A stretch of 64,000 nucleotides of DNA. Origin: Clostridia bacterium (GTDB taxonomy: Bacteria; Bacillota; Clostridia; Oscillospirales; CAG-272). Numbering within the stretch: position 1 is the stretch's first letter; each line of letters opens with the position of its first letter. Made by a program: the position numbers and the translations under genes. Where the stretch lies: NCBI GenBank assembly GCA_017942005.1, contig JAGAVJ010000003.1, forward strand, positions 1 to 64,000. The letters run 5' to 3'. Of this stretch, positions 1 through 7,966 are shown piece by piece. Below the pieces are notes generated by a model. The model was not told where the DNA came from. It saw only the letters and a program-made list of their open reading frames with translations, and did not search any database.

Positions 1-102
1 GGCTGCTTCATTGACGGCTTCGCAAAAATGTCCTTGCAAGCAAACATTTTTGCTTCATGGTATAATAGTCGCAGAAGGTCTTACGCCAAAAACACTTCCC
101 AT

Positions 103-164
103 AAAAGTTTTTGGGGATTCTCAAGGGACTTTTTGAAAAAAGTCCCTTGAGTGGGGTTTGGGGC
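103..164. repeat. Intergenic hairpin repeat, copy 1
   Basis: A perfect stem (CTCAAGGGACTTTTT, 120-134, with its complement at 136-151) sits between an AAAAGTTTTT arm and a GGGGTTTGGGG arm. It belongs to the dispersed family seen about 18 times in this window and lies just downstream of fabH. Upstream (1-100) I see only a 10-bp inverted repeat (GCAAAAATGT at 21-30, its complement at 45-54) and a TATAAT at 60-65 with no gene attached. Confidence 0.8.
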
Positions 165-194
165 AGCGCCCCAATATATCCCCCCGCGTGCATC

Positions 195-1151
195 TCACCA
201 TGTAATGAGACACGCCGCATTGGCAAGTCCGCCGCCGAATGCACAAAGGATCAGGCGGTCGCCGCGTGTAAGCAGTCCCGCACGGTTCATTTCATCCAAT
301 GCCATGGGAATGGATGCGGAGGACGTATTGCCGAAGCGTTCAATATTCAAGTAGAACTTCTCCAGGGGAATGCCGCCGCGCTTGGCTGCCGAATCAATGA
401 TACGGTAGTTTGCCTGATGCGGCACGATGTAGCGGATGTCATCCATCGTCAAGCCGTTGTTATCAAGCAAGGTATGGACGTCGTTTGCAATGGCAGTTAC
501 CGCATACTTAAAGGTTTCCTGCCCGTTCATATAAACATACGGCTTCTCGGAGACATCGCCCTGCCAGAACGGAGATTTGCCGGGGTAGGTAGGAATTTTG
601 ATGACGCTGTCGCCGCCGTGTACTGTAAATACGGAATCGTAAGGGGCATCTGCCTTTGTCAGTACAGCCGCACCCGCGCCGTCCCCGAAAATCACACAGG
701 TACCGCGGTCGCTCCAGTCGACAATCCGGCTCATCCGCTCAGCACCGACGACAAGAATATTTTTGCACTTTCCGCGCGCAAAATAGCCTTCTGCGGTTTC
801 AAGCAGGAACAAAAATGCCGAACATGCCGCATTGATGTCATATGCCATACAGTCCGCGCCAAGCTTGTTCTGCACCATACACGCAAGGGACGGAGAAACC
901 GTATCTCCCGAAACGGTCGCACACAGAATCAAATCCAGCGCATCCGCCTGCAATCCTGCATTGTCCAGCGCCGCCTGCGCCGCACGGTATCCCATTTCGG
1001 AGGTTGTTTCCGTGACTGCGATATGACGTTCTTTAATGCCGACACGCTTTTGTATCCACTCATCGTTGGTTTCCACAAGAATCGACAAATCATCGTTTGT
1101 CACAATTTTCTCCGGAACGTACATACCCGTTCCGCGTATCATAAAACTCAT
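195..1151 (-). CDS. fabH: 3-oxoacyl-[ACP] synthase III (KAS III)
   Basis: Condenses acetyl-CoA with malonyl-ACP to start type II fatty acid synthesis in the cytoplasm. The product (318 aa) opens with GTGMYVPEKIVTNDDL and DEWIQKRVGIKERHI, as in FabH. The catalytic triad is visible: Cys in DINAACSAF, His in VPHQAN, and Asn in ERFGNTSSAS. I chose the ATG at 1151 because family members begin close to the IRGTG motif; a GTG at 1205 would add 18 residues, but the only good ribosome site (AAGGAG, about 30 nt upstream of 1151) lies inside that extension, so the start stays uncertain. It stands alone, transcribed away from the sigma-factor operon. No other fab gene is in the window. Confidence 0.95.
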   Translation of the reverse strand: MSFMIRGTGMYVPEKIVTNDDLSILVETNDEWIQKRVGIKERHIAVTETTSEMGYRAAQAALDNAGLQADALDLILCATVSGDTVSPSLACMVQNKLGADCMAYDINAACSAFLFLLETAEGYFARGKCKNILVVGAERMSRIVDWSDRGTCVIFGDGAGAAVLTKADAPYDSVFTVHGGDSVIKIPTYPGKSPFWQGDVSEKPYVYMNGQETFKYAVTAIANDVHTLLDNNGLTMDDIRYIVPHQANYRIIDSAAKRGGIPLEKFYLNIERFGNTSSASIPMALDEMNRAGLLTRGDRLILCAFGGGLANAACLITW

Positions 1152-1205
1152 CTGCTTTACAAAATCCCGTTTTGTGGGGAATCTCCTTCCTGTTCCTGTT
1201 CTCAC

Positions 1206-1529
1206 ATATTATCGGTTCTACAAAGTATGTAGCAGGCAAAAAGGAAAAAGTTACATCTTTTTCAAAAAAATAAAAATAAATTTTTTGTTTGTGATTCTCT
1301 GTAATTTTTTTGCAGTTTTTTTACACATACCAAATAGAGAGAGGAGTGGACGTTTGAAAATAAATTTTCGGTGGGATTTATTTTTCGTCCGGTACGTCGG
1401 CGTTGTATGCGCCTGTGTCCGGCGCTTTTGCGCATTATGTGACAGCAGCATGTTATACCGCAATTCCGCAAAGAAAGGAATATTCTTTTGGCCTGTTATG
1501 CAAATACGGAATAAACAAAAGATACGGTC
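1206..1529. other. Intergenic region between fabH and the sigma-factor operon
   Basis: AT-rich divergent spacer. A possible 60-codon leader frame begins with TTG near 1354 behind GAGAGGAG and ends at 1533, its TGA overlapping the ATG of the sigma factor (TCATGA). I cannot show that it is translated. From about 1470 it holds AAAGAAAGGAA, a weak stem (TATTCTTTTG with CAAAAGATA) and CGGTCATGACG, matching the Shine-Dalgarno/hairpin/GGTCAT arrangement seen elsewhere. I find no convincing sigma-A promoter, which would be consistent with transcription by the ECF factor itself. Confidence 0.4.
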
Positions 1530-2045
1530 ATGACGATGGATTCCTTTGAAACGATATATCAAGAATATTTTCCGCGCGTGTATGCGTTCCTCTATCGGCT
1601 GTGCCGTGACAGAGATACCGCAGAGGAGCTGACGCAGGAAACCTTTTTGCAGGTTTTTACCTCCTTTCATCGGTTTCGCGGAGACAGCGAGCTGTTCACA
1701 TGGCTTGCCTCCATTGCAAAACATGTCTTTTATGCGTATCTCCGAAAGAACCGGCTTCAGCTGGAAGCCATCAATCTCGACCTTGTCACCGATGCCATTT
1801 GTACCGAGGACAGCTCCAATCCGGAAATCATTGCAGAACGCCATGCCGTACAGGAATCGGTACGGCGCGTGCTTCGCAAGCTTCCTGAAAAGCACCGGGA
1901 TGTGGTCATGCTGCGAATGTATGCGGATTTGCCGTTTGAAGAAATTGCCGCCGCTTTAAAAATCAGCGAAAACTCCGCAAAGGTCATCTATCATCGCGCA
2001 AAGAAATTATTAATGGAGGAAATCAAGGATGAATACAAACTGTAA
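1530..2045 (+). CDS. ECF-type RNA polymerase sigma factor
   Basis: Small sigma-70 family factor (171 aa) that would direct RNA polymerase to a special promoter set. Region 2 is seen in YQEYFPRVYAFLYRLCRD with AEELTQETFLQVF, and region 4 in LPEKHRDVVMLRMYADL followed by the helix-turn-helix FEEIAAALKISENSAKVIYHRAKK. Two in-frame starts (1530 and 1536) are possible; the leader carries a hairpin between the ribosome site and start, and the second ATG fits the spacing of that leader class better. Its 3' end overlaps the anti-sigma gene by 17 nt, so the two are probably co-translated. The regulon cannot be read from the sequence. Confidence 0.9.
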   Translation: MTMDSFETIYQEYFPRVYAFLYRLCRDRDTAEELTQETFLQVFTSFHRFRGDSELFTWLASIAKHVFYAYLRKNRLQLEAINLDLVTDAICTEDSSNPEIIAERHAVQESVRRVLRKLPEKHRDVVMLRMYADLPFEEIAAALKISENSAKVIYHRAKKLLMEEIKDEYKL

Positions 2046-2490
2046 CGCCGGAGAAGAACGGAAATGGGAAAACAGCATACGTGCCGACACAACAGACCGA
2101 CACGCTGAAAATCAGACAAAAATTGCAGGCGATACAGAAAATCCCCGTATCACGTGTGACGTAATCATGGATTTAGTCGCCGTGTACAAGGACGGCATTG
2201 CCAGTCCTGACACCAGAAAACTGGTACGCGCTCATCTGCGCACCTGTCCCACGTGCAGACAGATGTATGCCGGATACAGAGCAGCACAGGCGGTACGTCC
2301 CGCGGCGGCACTGATAAACGAACATCCGATGCCGAATTATGTAACGCTTGCGCGCCGCATTCACAGAAGACAGCTCCAGTCGAATACCGCCATGCTGTCC
2401 GCACTTGCTGTGGTTTCCGCATTCAGCGTCTGGAGTATCTTTAAGCTGGTTTCCTTTATGCACTGCGAAGATATGGAGAATGACAAATGA
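2029..2490 (+). CDS. Membrane-anchored zinc-finger anti-sigma factor
   Basis: 153 aa. It starts inside the end of the sigma gene behind GGAGGAAATCAAGG and is therefore the cognate anti-sigma. The zinc-binding anti-sigma (ZAS) signature H-x3-C-x2-C is visible in VRAHLRTCPTCRQMY (residues about 66-80), and a single hydrophobic segment (MLSALAVVSAFSVWSIF, about residues 125-141) places the ZAS domain in the cytoplasm with a short outer tail. The family sequesters its ECF partner until a signal releases it. The tail is too short for a sensor domain, so the signal is unknown. Its stop overlaps the start of the next gene (ATGA). Confidence 0.85.
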   Translation: MNTNCNAGEERKWENSIRADTTDRHAENQTKIAGDTENPRITCDVIMDLVAVYKDGIASPDTRKLVRAHLRTCPTCRQMYAGYRAAQAVRPAAALINEHPMPNYVTLARRIHRRQLQSNTAMLSALAVVSAFSVWSIFKLVSFMHCEDMENDK

Positions 2491-3155
2491 AGACTTTATA
2501 TTTGATCCGGCACGGACAAAGCGAGGCAAATCTTTCCGCTGCACATGCCGGCTGGGCACAGGTTCCCCTGACAGCACAGGGACAAAAAGAAGCACAGCGT
2601 GCAGGGGATATCCTGTCCGCACGCAGACAGGCAGACAGCTTTGACCGGGGCAAGTTTGACCGGGGCAGTTTTGACCGGGTATACACAAGCGACCTGCTCC
2701 GCGCACAGCAGACGCAAAAAATCGCGCTGCCGAACACAGCGCCTATTCTCTCCGCACGTATCCGGGAAATCAACGTCGGGTCACTTGCAGGGCGTCTTGT
2801 TTCAGACTGTGAAGCCGCATACGGAGAGGCATACAAGCGTCACAGGCGCGATATGGATTTTTCCTCCTATGGCGGAGAAACGTATGAAATGTTCTGCTGC
2901 CGCATCCGGGAATTCTTTGCAGAGGTCGCAGACGGAAGCGCAGAAAATACTGCCGCCTTCTGCCACGGCGGCGTAATTCACGCATCCCTTGATATGCTCA
3001 TCGGCGGAGAACTGTCCAATCTGTCATTGCCGCTGCCCAAAGTCAACCGGATTGACAAATCCGCATTTGCATGCGACAATTGCTCGGTTACGGTGTTTGT
3101 ATTCCGCGGGGGAAAATGGCGGCTGCAAACCTGGAACCATACCGGAATGCTGTGA
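2487..3155 (+). CDS. Histidine phosphatase family protein (phosphoglycerate mutase-like)
   Basis: 222 aa with the RHG catalytic motif at the N terminus (LIRHGQSEAN), the second arginine context VYTSDLLRAQQT, an acidic GGET motif, and the distal catalytic histidine in AFCHGGVIHA. It removes phosphate through a phosphohistidine; the substrate cannot be assigned (relatives act on sugar phosphates, alpha-ribazole phosphate or proteins). The gene starts in a 4-nt ATGA overlap with the anti-sigma gene, so it is the third cistron of the stress-type operon. Odd feature: an in-frame triplication of 15 nt (2637-2681) gives SFDRG-KFDRG-SFDRV just before the conserved YTSDLLRA segment. Confidence 0.9.
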   Translation: MKTLYLIRHGQSEANLSAAHAGWAQVPLTAQGQKEAQRAGDILSARRQADSFDRGKFDRGSFDRVYTSDLLRAQQTQKIALPNTAPILSARIREINVGSLAGRLVSDCEAAYGEAYKRHRRDMDFSSYGGETYEMFCCRIREFFAEVADGSAENTAAFCHGGVIHASLDMLIGGELSNLSLPLPKVNRIDKSAFACDNCSVTVFVFRGGKWRLQTWNHTGML

Positions 3156-3159
3156 GGAC

Positions 3160-3229
3160 GGGGGGACGTTTTTGGGAAAAACTTTTTTAAAAAAAGATTT
3201 TTCCCAAACCCTTTTCAAAAAACTTTAAA
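3160..3229. repeat. Intergenic hairpin repeat, copy 2
   Basis: TTTGGGAAAAACTTTTTT / AAAAAAGATTTTTCCCAAA stem followed by CCCTTTTCAAAAAACTTT. It lies between the converging phosphatase and octapeptide-protein genes. The outer arm (GGGAAAAAC) differs from copy 1, but pairing is kept. Confidence 0.75.
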
Positions 3230-3250
3230 CTGGACATATTGAATTCACAA

Positions 3251-3296
3251 GGGCAACTGCAAATTTTCAACTTGCAGCTGCCCCTGATTGTTTTTA
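3251..3296 (+). terminator. Intrinsic terminator (GGGCAACTGCAAA-type hairpin)
   Basis: GGGCAACTGCAA (3251-3262) pairs imperfectly with TTGCAGCTGCCC (3272-3283), followed by CCTGATTGTTTTT. It ends the sigma/anti-sigma/phosphatase transcript, and may also work in reverse for the converging gene. Confidence 0.7.
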
Positions 3297-3319
3297 TATG
3301 CAAATATCATGAACGGAAT

Positions 3320-6055
3320 TCAATGCCGTTCGTCCTCACCAAAGCACTGTCCGGTAAATTCCCCGCCAAACACGGCGCCGTTTAAAATATCACCGCCGAT
3401 GTTTCCTGCCATCGTGCCGCCGATGCTGCCGCCGAAATCGCCGCCAATATTTCCTGCCATGTCGCCGCCAATGATCGCGCCGGAGCAGACATCTCCTTCG
3501 ATATCGCCTGCCATATTACCGTCAATTCTTCCGCTGAGGTCACCGCCGATATATCCGGCAAGACAGCCTTTTACCCAGCCTGTCAAGTCTCCCTGAATAT
3601 TCCCGCTGACATTACCGTCCACCATACCGGTAAGATCGCCGCCGATTCCTTCGTTACCGGTATCACTGGTCGGACTACATAGGCTGCCATGAATATAGCC
3701 CAGCAGATCGCCGCGGATATTTGCTTTGACGTCTCCCTGTACATATCCGTTCAGGTCGCCTTCCACATCGCCTTCGACATTACCGTTGACCCTTCCGTTC
3801 AAATCGCCTTCGATGGTACCAAGCATATTTCCTTCGATGATGCCGTTTAAATCACCTTCAATATTGCACAGCATATCTCCCTTGATGGTACCGTTCATGT
3901 CGCCATGACAGACAAGATTGCAGTTCCCATGTACCACACCGTTGATCCCCTGATTCCATGCATTTTCACAAGGTTCATCTCCGTCCAAAATCGCTTCGGC
4001 TGCATTGTCCGCATCATAATCGGCGCACTCGGAAACGCTGCCATTCATTTCCCCATGAAGACTGCCGCGCATCGCGCCTTCTACAATGCCGTTCAAATCA
4101 CCATGGATCACGCCGGTCACATCGCCTTTTACAACTCCGTTCAGGTCGCCGTTGATTTCACCGAGCATATTTTTCATGACCGTTCCGTTCAAGTCGCCGT
4201 CCGCAGTCCCTGCAAAATCTCCTTGTGCAATGCCGTTAACGTCACCGTCAATGTACCCGGTCACATTCCCTTCGACCAGTCCGTTCAGATCGCCGTCGAT
4301 AGTCCCGGTCATATTCTTCATGACCGTTCCGTTCAGGTCGCCGTCCGCAGTTCCTGCAAAATCTCCTTGTGTAATGCCGTTTACGTCACCGTCAATGTAC
4401 CCGGTTACATCGCCTTTGATAAGTCCGTTCAGATCACCATCAATGGTTCCGATCATATTGCCCATAATCGTACCGTTCATGTCTCCGTCTGCCGTACCGG
4501 TAAAATCGCCTTCTATGATACCGTTTTTGTCCTCATCGGCATTTCCTGTCTTATTACTGCCAATATTACCGTCTACATGTCCGCAGAAGTTTCCGTGAAC
4601 CATGCCGGTAACATCTCCTGAAATCGCAGCATGGTCACCGACCGTCCAGACGTGTCCGTTCATATCGCCGGATACCCGACCGTTGAGCGTTCCTTCCACC
4701 GTACCGCTCAAATCCCCGTCGATTTGACCGTTCATATCGCCCATGACCGTACCGGTCATGCTGCCTTTGACGGCACCGTTTAAGCTTCCGTCTATGATTC
4801 CAGCCATATCGCCGTCAATCATTCCGTTCATATCGCCTGTTATATGTCCATGAAAGTCACCGGAAATATACGTGTTCATGTCGCCATCTATTGTATCGTC
4901 ACAACCCACCGTTCCATTTCCGTCTGTCTGCGTTTTCAGTGTCTGTGCCGGTGATACCGCCCTCTGTGTCCGTGCTTCCAGATATGCTTTTGTTTTTTCC
5001 AGTACCTGCATCGCCTTTTTCATATGGTCTGCAACCGTATGTGATGCAAGCTCCTGTGCCGCTTTTCGCATCTCCTGTGCAGCATCCTGTACTACCGTCA
5101 TTCCCTGTACAGGAGATTTATTGGGTTCTTTTGGTGCATCCTCGCTTGGGGCACGGTTGTTCAGGATACCGCCGCACACCATACCGCGCACGTCACCATC
5201 GACCTGTCCGGTCACGCATCCGCCAATCACACCGAGAACATCTCCCCGGATATTCCCGCGGACACTGCCGTCAATCTTACCAAGCACATCGCCGTTAATA
5301 TTTCCGGTCACATCACCATTGATTGCACCAAGCACGTCACCGTTGATTTTTCCGGTCACGCCGCCCAAAATCATGCCAAGCACATCGCCGTTGATGCCCT
5401 GCCGCACACAGCCGCTCACCATTCCCAGCACATCACCGCGAACACCGCCTTCAATATCACCCATGACCTTGCCCAGCACATCTTCTCCGACCCATCCGTG
5501 CACAGAACCGCCGACACAGCCGAGGAGGTCACCGTGTACATTGCCGAGAATATCGCCGCCGACCGTCACCCCGGAACAGATATCTCCGTGAACCGAGCCG
5601 TGCAGTGTTCCGGCAATGTCAAACGTAAGATCATCCTGAATATCACCGAAATAATCGCCGTCGCTTCTGTCATGTGCGGTGTTTGAATCCTGTGCGGTAT
5701 TGCTGTCGCCTCCGGCACTATTGTCGCTTTCGACACTGCTGTCACTTTCGGCATGGATATCGCTTTCAGGCTCCGTGTGCGGTGCTATGGGTTCTATAGG
5801 TTCAATCGGGTCTATAGGTTCAATGGGTTCTATGGGCGCAATTGGGTCTATGGGTTCAATCGGTGCAATTGGCTCCATATCCCCGATTGTATTCCATTCG
5901 CTGCTTTCCGATTTCTCTTCCGCCGGTTGTTTTTGTATGTCCGCTTCCGGTTTCTCCTGATCAAGCTCTGCAATCAGAAGCTCCGCTTCCTCCGGGGTCA
6001 GTGTTCCGTCTTCCACCATTTCAAGGATTTTTAATAATTGTTCCTTTGCGCTCAT
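3320..6055 (-). CDS. Giant octapeptide-repeat (putative beta-solenoid) protein with SHOCT-like N terminus
   Basis: 911 aa, no signal peptide or membrane segment, so probably cytoplasmic. Domains: residues 1-35, a short helical domain (KEQLLKILEMVEDGTLTPEE) like those of SHOCT/LiaX-type proteins; about 55-95, a linker of xPI triplets (EPIAPIEPIDPI) and a Ser/Asp-rich stretch; about 150-298, a first block of 8-residue repeats (GDVLGMIS, GDVTGNIN type); about 300-390, a charged helical or coiled-coil insert; about 392-905, a second long block. The unit is G-[DNSE]-hydrophobic-x-G-x-[IV]-x, about 75-80 copies by hand count. In 4060-4530 the repeats form a higher-order 48-residue period. Such strictly periodic Gly/Asp/Ile units suggest a beta-helix, as in bactofilins, but I cannot prove homology. 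Its start overlaps the stop of the DUF2089 gene (ATGA). Function unknown. Confidence 0.85.
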   Translation of the reverse strand: MSAKEQLLKILEMVEDGTLTPEEAELLIAELDQEKPEADIQKQPAEEKSESSEWNTIGDMEPIAPIEPIDPIAPIEPIEPIDPIEPIEPIAPHTEPESDIHAESDSSVESDNSAGGDSNTAQDSNTAHDRSDGDYFGDIQDDLTFDIAGTLHGSVHGDICSGVTVGGDILGNVHGDLLGCVGGSVHGWVGEDVLGKVMGDIEGGVRGDVLGMVSGCVRQGINGDVLGMILGGVTGKINGDVLGAINGDVTGNINGDVLGKIDGSVRGNIRGDVLGVIGGCVTGQVDGDVRGMVCGGILNNRAPSEDAPKEPNKSPVQGMTVVQDAAQEMRKAAQELASHTVADHMKKAMQVLEKTKAYLEARTQRAVSPAQTLKTQTDGNGTVGCDDTIDGDMNTYISGDFHGHITGDMNGMIDGDMAGIIDGSLNGAVKGSMTGTVMGDMNGQIDGDLSGTVEGTLNGRVSGDMNGHVWTVGDHAAISGDVTGMVHGNFCGHVDGNIGSNKTGNADEDKNGIIEGDFTGTADGDMNGTIMGNMIGTIDGDLNGLIKGDVTGYIDGDVNGITQGDFAGTADGDLNGTVMKNMTGTIDGDLNGLVEGNVTGYIDGDVNGIAQGDFAGTADGDLNGTVMKNMLGEINGDLNGVVKGDVTGVIHGDLNGIVEGAMRGSLHGEMNGSVSECADYDADNAAEAILDGDEPCENAWNQGINGVVHGNCNLVCHGDMNGTIKGDMLCNIEGDLNGIIEGNMLGTIEGDLNGRVNGNVEGDVEGDLNGYVQGDVKANIRGDLLGYIHGSLCSPTSDTGNEGIGGDLTGMVDGNVSGNIQGDLTGWVKGCLAGYIGGDLSGRIDGNMAGDIEGDVCSGAIIGGDMAGNIGGDFGGSIGGTMAGNIGGDILNGAVFGGEFTGQCFGEDERH

Positions 6056-6480
6056 GGTTCTCCTCCATTCAAAAAATCAGATTCATTGTCGCTTTGATTT
6101 TTATCGCATTCTCCAAGCATTTCCAGCGCATCGGCAGAGGAAATCTCCTTCTTTGCAAGCTGATTCAAAATTTCCTTTTTGCTCGGCTTCCGCGTCTGGG
6201 TCTGCGCTTTATCACCGTATCCCAACGCCAAAAGCAAATTGTCCAAATTGCCGCGCACCGTGGGATAGGAAACGCCCAGCTCCCGTTCGATGTCCTTGAT
6301 GGAACCGCGGTTTTTGATAAAAACCTCCAGAAATGCGAGCATTTCCGGATCAAGTGAGCAGAACCGGCACGGCGCAAAGCGTCCCGTCAGTTCACTTTCG
6401 CAGGTGTCGCACTTCAGGCGCGTAACATGCATCGTCCCACCGCACACCATACACCGTCCCGGATACTGATATTCTGCCAT
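6052..6480 (-). CDS. DUF2089 family zinc-ribbon/HTH regulator
   Basis: 142 aa. The N terminus has zinc-ribbon cysteine pairs (CMVCGG, CDTCES, CRFC), then a winged-helix-like segment (FLEVFIKNRGSIKDIERELGVSYPTVRGNLDNLL) typical of DUF2089, and a short C-terminal helical motif (KKEILNQLAKKEISSADALEML) resembling the N terminus of the next protein. I chose ATG 6480 (AAGGAAGG ribosome site, 7 nt away) over a TTG six bases upstream. In other Firmicutes DUF2089 genes sit next to envelope-stress proteins of the DUF4097/LiaX type; here the partner is the octapeptide giant, started by a 4-nt overlap. Likely the regulator or a structural partner of that protein. Confidence 0.88.
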   Translation of the reverse strand: MAEYQYPGRCMVCGGTMHVTRLKCDTCESELTGRFAPCRFCSLDPEMLAFLEVFIKNRGSIKDIERELGVSYPTVRGNLDNLLLALGYGDKAQTQTRKPSKKEILNQLAKKEISSADALEMLGECDKNQSDNESDFLNGGEP

Positions 6481-6521
6481 AAACAATCCTTCCTTTTTTA
6501 TTGGTTTTATCTTTCATAAAC

Positions 6522-6550
6522 ATTATACAACGTATTATTAATTTTGTCAA
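6522..6550 (-). promoter_or_regulatory. Sigma-A promoter of the DUF2089/octapeptide operon
   Basis: Perfect TTGACA (6545-6550, minus strand), 17-nt spacer, perfect TATAAT (6522-6527). A consensus promoter this good implies strong vegetative expression unless repressed. It lies about 40 nt upstream of the DUF2089 start. Confidence 0.85.
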
Positions 6551-6663
6551 TATAAAAATCAATATTTTTAAGTATAAAATTAATATTATTTATTTTTGAA
6601 AATCAAACGGCGGTAAATCTGCATGCCTTTGCAAAAAAGAAAAACAGAAACCTGTAGAACCAC

Positions 6664-6692
6664 TTGAAAATGTCACAAAGATATGATACAAT
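6664..6692 (+). promoter_or_regulatory. Sigma-A promoter of the CDF transporter gene
   Basis: TTGAAA (6664-6669), 17-nt spacer, TACAAT (6687-6692). The transcript would start near 6699, ahead of the GGAAAGAGG ribosome site. Confidence 0.8.
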
Positions 6693-6738
6693 AGATATAT
6701 TTCAAAAAACCATATTTTGGAAAGAGGTTATCTATCCT

Positions 6739-7926
6739 ATGATCCGTTATCTGATTCGCCGCTTTGTCCCGGACTGGCAGCAAACCCATCTTCCCGCCGT
6801 GCGGACACGGTATGCCATGCTTGCCGGGGTGCTCGGTATCCTCTGTAATTTGCTTTTGTTTATAACCAAGCTGATCATCGGTACGCTCAGCGGGTCGGTT
6901 GCCATCCTCTCTGATGCATTCAACAACTTATCCGACGCCGGTTCCTCCCTGATTTCTATCGTCAGCGCCAGACTCGCCACACAGAAGCCGGATAAGGAAC
7001 ATCCATGGGGCCATGGGCGAATGGAGTACATCGCATCGCTTGTTGTATCGTTTTTCATTCTGTTTGTCGGTCTGGAACTGGCAAAGTCTTCTCTTGACAG
7101 CCTGCTCCATCCGATAAAACCATCATTTTCCGTCGTTACGATCACACTGCTTGTCCTATCCGTGTTAGTCAAAATCTGGATGTGGTCCTATAACCGCTAT
7201 ATCGCGCAAAAAACGGACTCCTCTGTGCTGCGCGCAGCGGCAGCAGACAGCATCGGCGATGCCCTTTCTTCTACCGTCGTTATCGTTTCCTCTGTACTCG
7301 GCATGTTTCTGCCGGATTCCCTTCCCATCCCTGTGGACGGTATTCTCGGAATTCTTGTTTCCATTCTGATTCTGCGCTGCGGAATCTCCATCATGCGGGA
7401 AACAGTGGGACTTCTGCTCGGTGCACCTGCCGACCCCGAAACCGTCCGGGCAGTAACAGCAATTGTATCCTCCGGTGACGGGATTATAGGCATGCACGAC
7501 CTGATGATTCATGACTACGGACCGGGCAGAAAATTTGCGTCTGTCCACGCAGAGGTACCGGACACCGCCGATATCATTCACGTTCATGAGGTCATCGACG
7601 CGCTGGAAGGGCGCATCTACAATGAAACAGGCATCATTGCTGTCATTCACACCGATCCTGTCACCGTCGGAAACGCCTATGTCGATGGCATTCGCACGAC
7701 AACAGAGCAGATTGTCTCCGAGGTAAATGCCGCATACCGCATTCATGATTTCCGTATTACGGACGGGGAAAACCGCATCAATTTGATTTTTGACTTAGTC
7801 GTTCCCCTCTCGGAGGACGCAGACGATTCTGTTCGCGCCGCTTCTGAAATCCGCCGTCGGCTTTCCGAGGCAGATTCCCGCTACCGTGCCGTCATCCGAA
7901 TTGAAACGGATTACACCGGCAATTAA
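6739..7926 (+). CDS. Cation diffusion facilitator (CDF) metal-ion transporter
   Basis: 395 aa, six predicted membrane helices in the first 220 residues, then a cytoplasmic ferredoxin-like domain. CDF proteins export divalent metal by proton exchange. Metal-site motifs: ILSDAFNNLSD in helix 2 (Asn replaces the usual His of H-x3-D) and AAADSIGD in helix 5 (D-x3-D). HPWGHGRMEY between helices 2 and 3 is a family hallmark. The D-x3-D set is typical of manganese or iron transporters rather than zinc, an inference from motif only. I chose the start at 6739 because GGAAAGAGG lies 10 nt upstream; the longer frame begins within the promoter. cinA follows 40 nt later, probably co-transcribed. Confidence 0.92.
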   Translation: MIRYLIRRFVPDWQQTHLPAVRTRYAMLAGVLGILCNLLLFITKLIIGTLSGSVAILSDAFNNLSDAGSSLISIVSARLATQKPDKEHPWGHGRMEYIASLVVSFFILFVGLELAKSSLDSLLHPIKPSFSVVTITLLVLSVLVKIWMWSYNRYIAQKTDSSVLRAAAADSIGDALSSTVVIVSSVLGMFLPDSLPIPVDGILGILVSILILRCGISIMRETVGLLLGAPADPETVRAVTAIVSSGDGIIGMHDLMIHDYGPGRKFASVHAEVPDTADIIHVHEVIDALEGRIYNETGIIAVIHTDPVTVGNAYVDGIRTTTEQIVSEVNAAYRIHDFRITDGENRINLIFDLVVPLSEDADDSVRAASEIRRRLSEADSRYRAVIRIETDYTGN

Positions 7927-7966
7927 CTGCAAAAACGACGTCCCTATGAAAGAAAAGGAGATACCA

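Noticed and set aside
111..1232. 373-codon plus-strand frame covering fabH
   Set aside because: Antisense to a clear FabH coding region; no domain and no start signals.
1354..1533. 60-codon leader ORF before the sigma factor
   Set aside because: TTG start with a fair ribosome site and TGA/ATG overlap, but the peptide has no protein-like pattern and the region has leader-hairpin features; kept only as a note.
3905..5591. Long open frames (238 and 239 codons) on the plus strand opposite the octapeptide gene
   Set aside because: They exist because the 24-nt period of the repeat lacks stops in other frames; the products are low-complexity Ser/Pro repeats with no ribosome sites.
4872..5591. Collagen-like or phage tail-fibre identity for the octapeptide protein
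   Set aside because: The period is 8, not 3; there is no G-x-y triplet run, no signal peptide and no phage neighbour.
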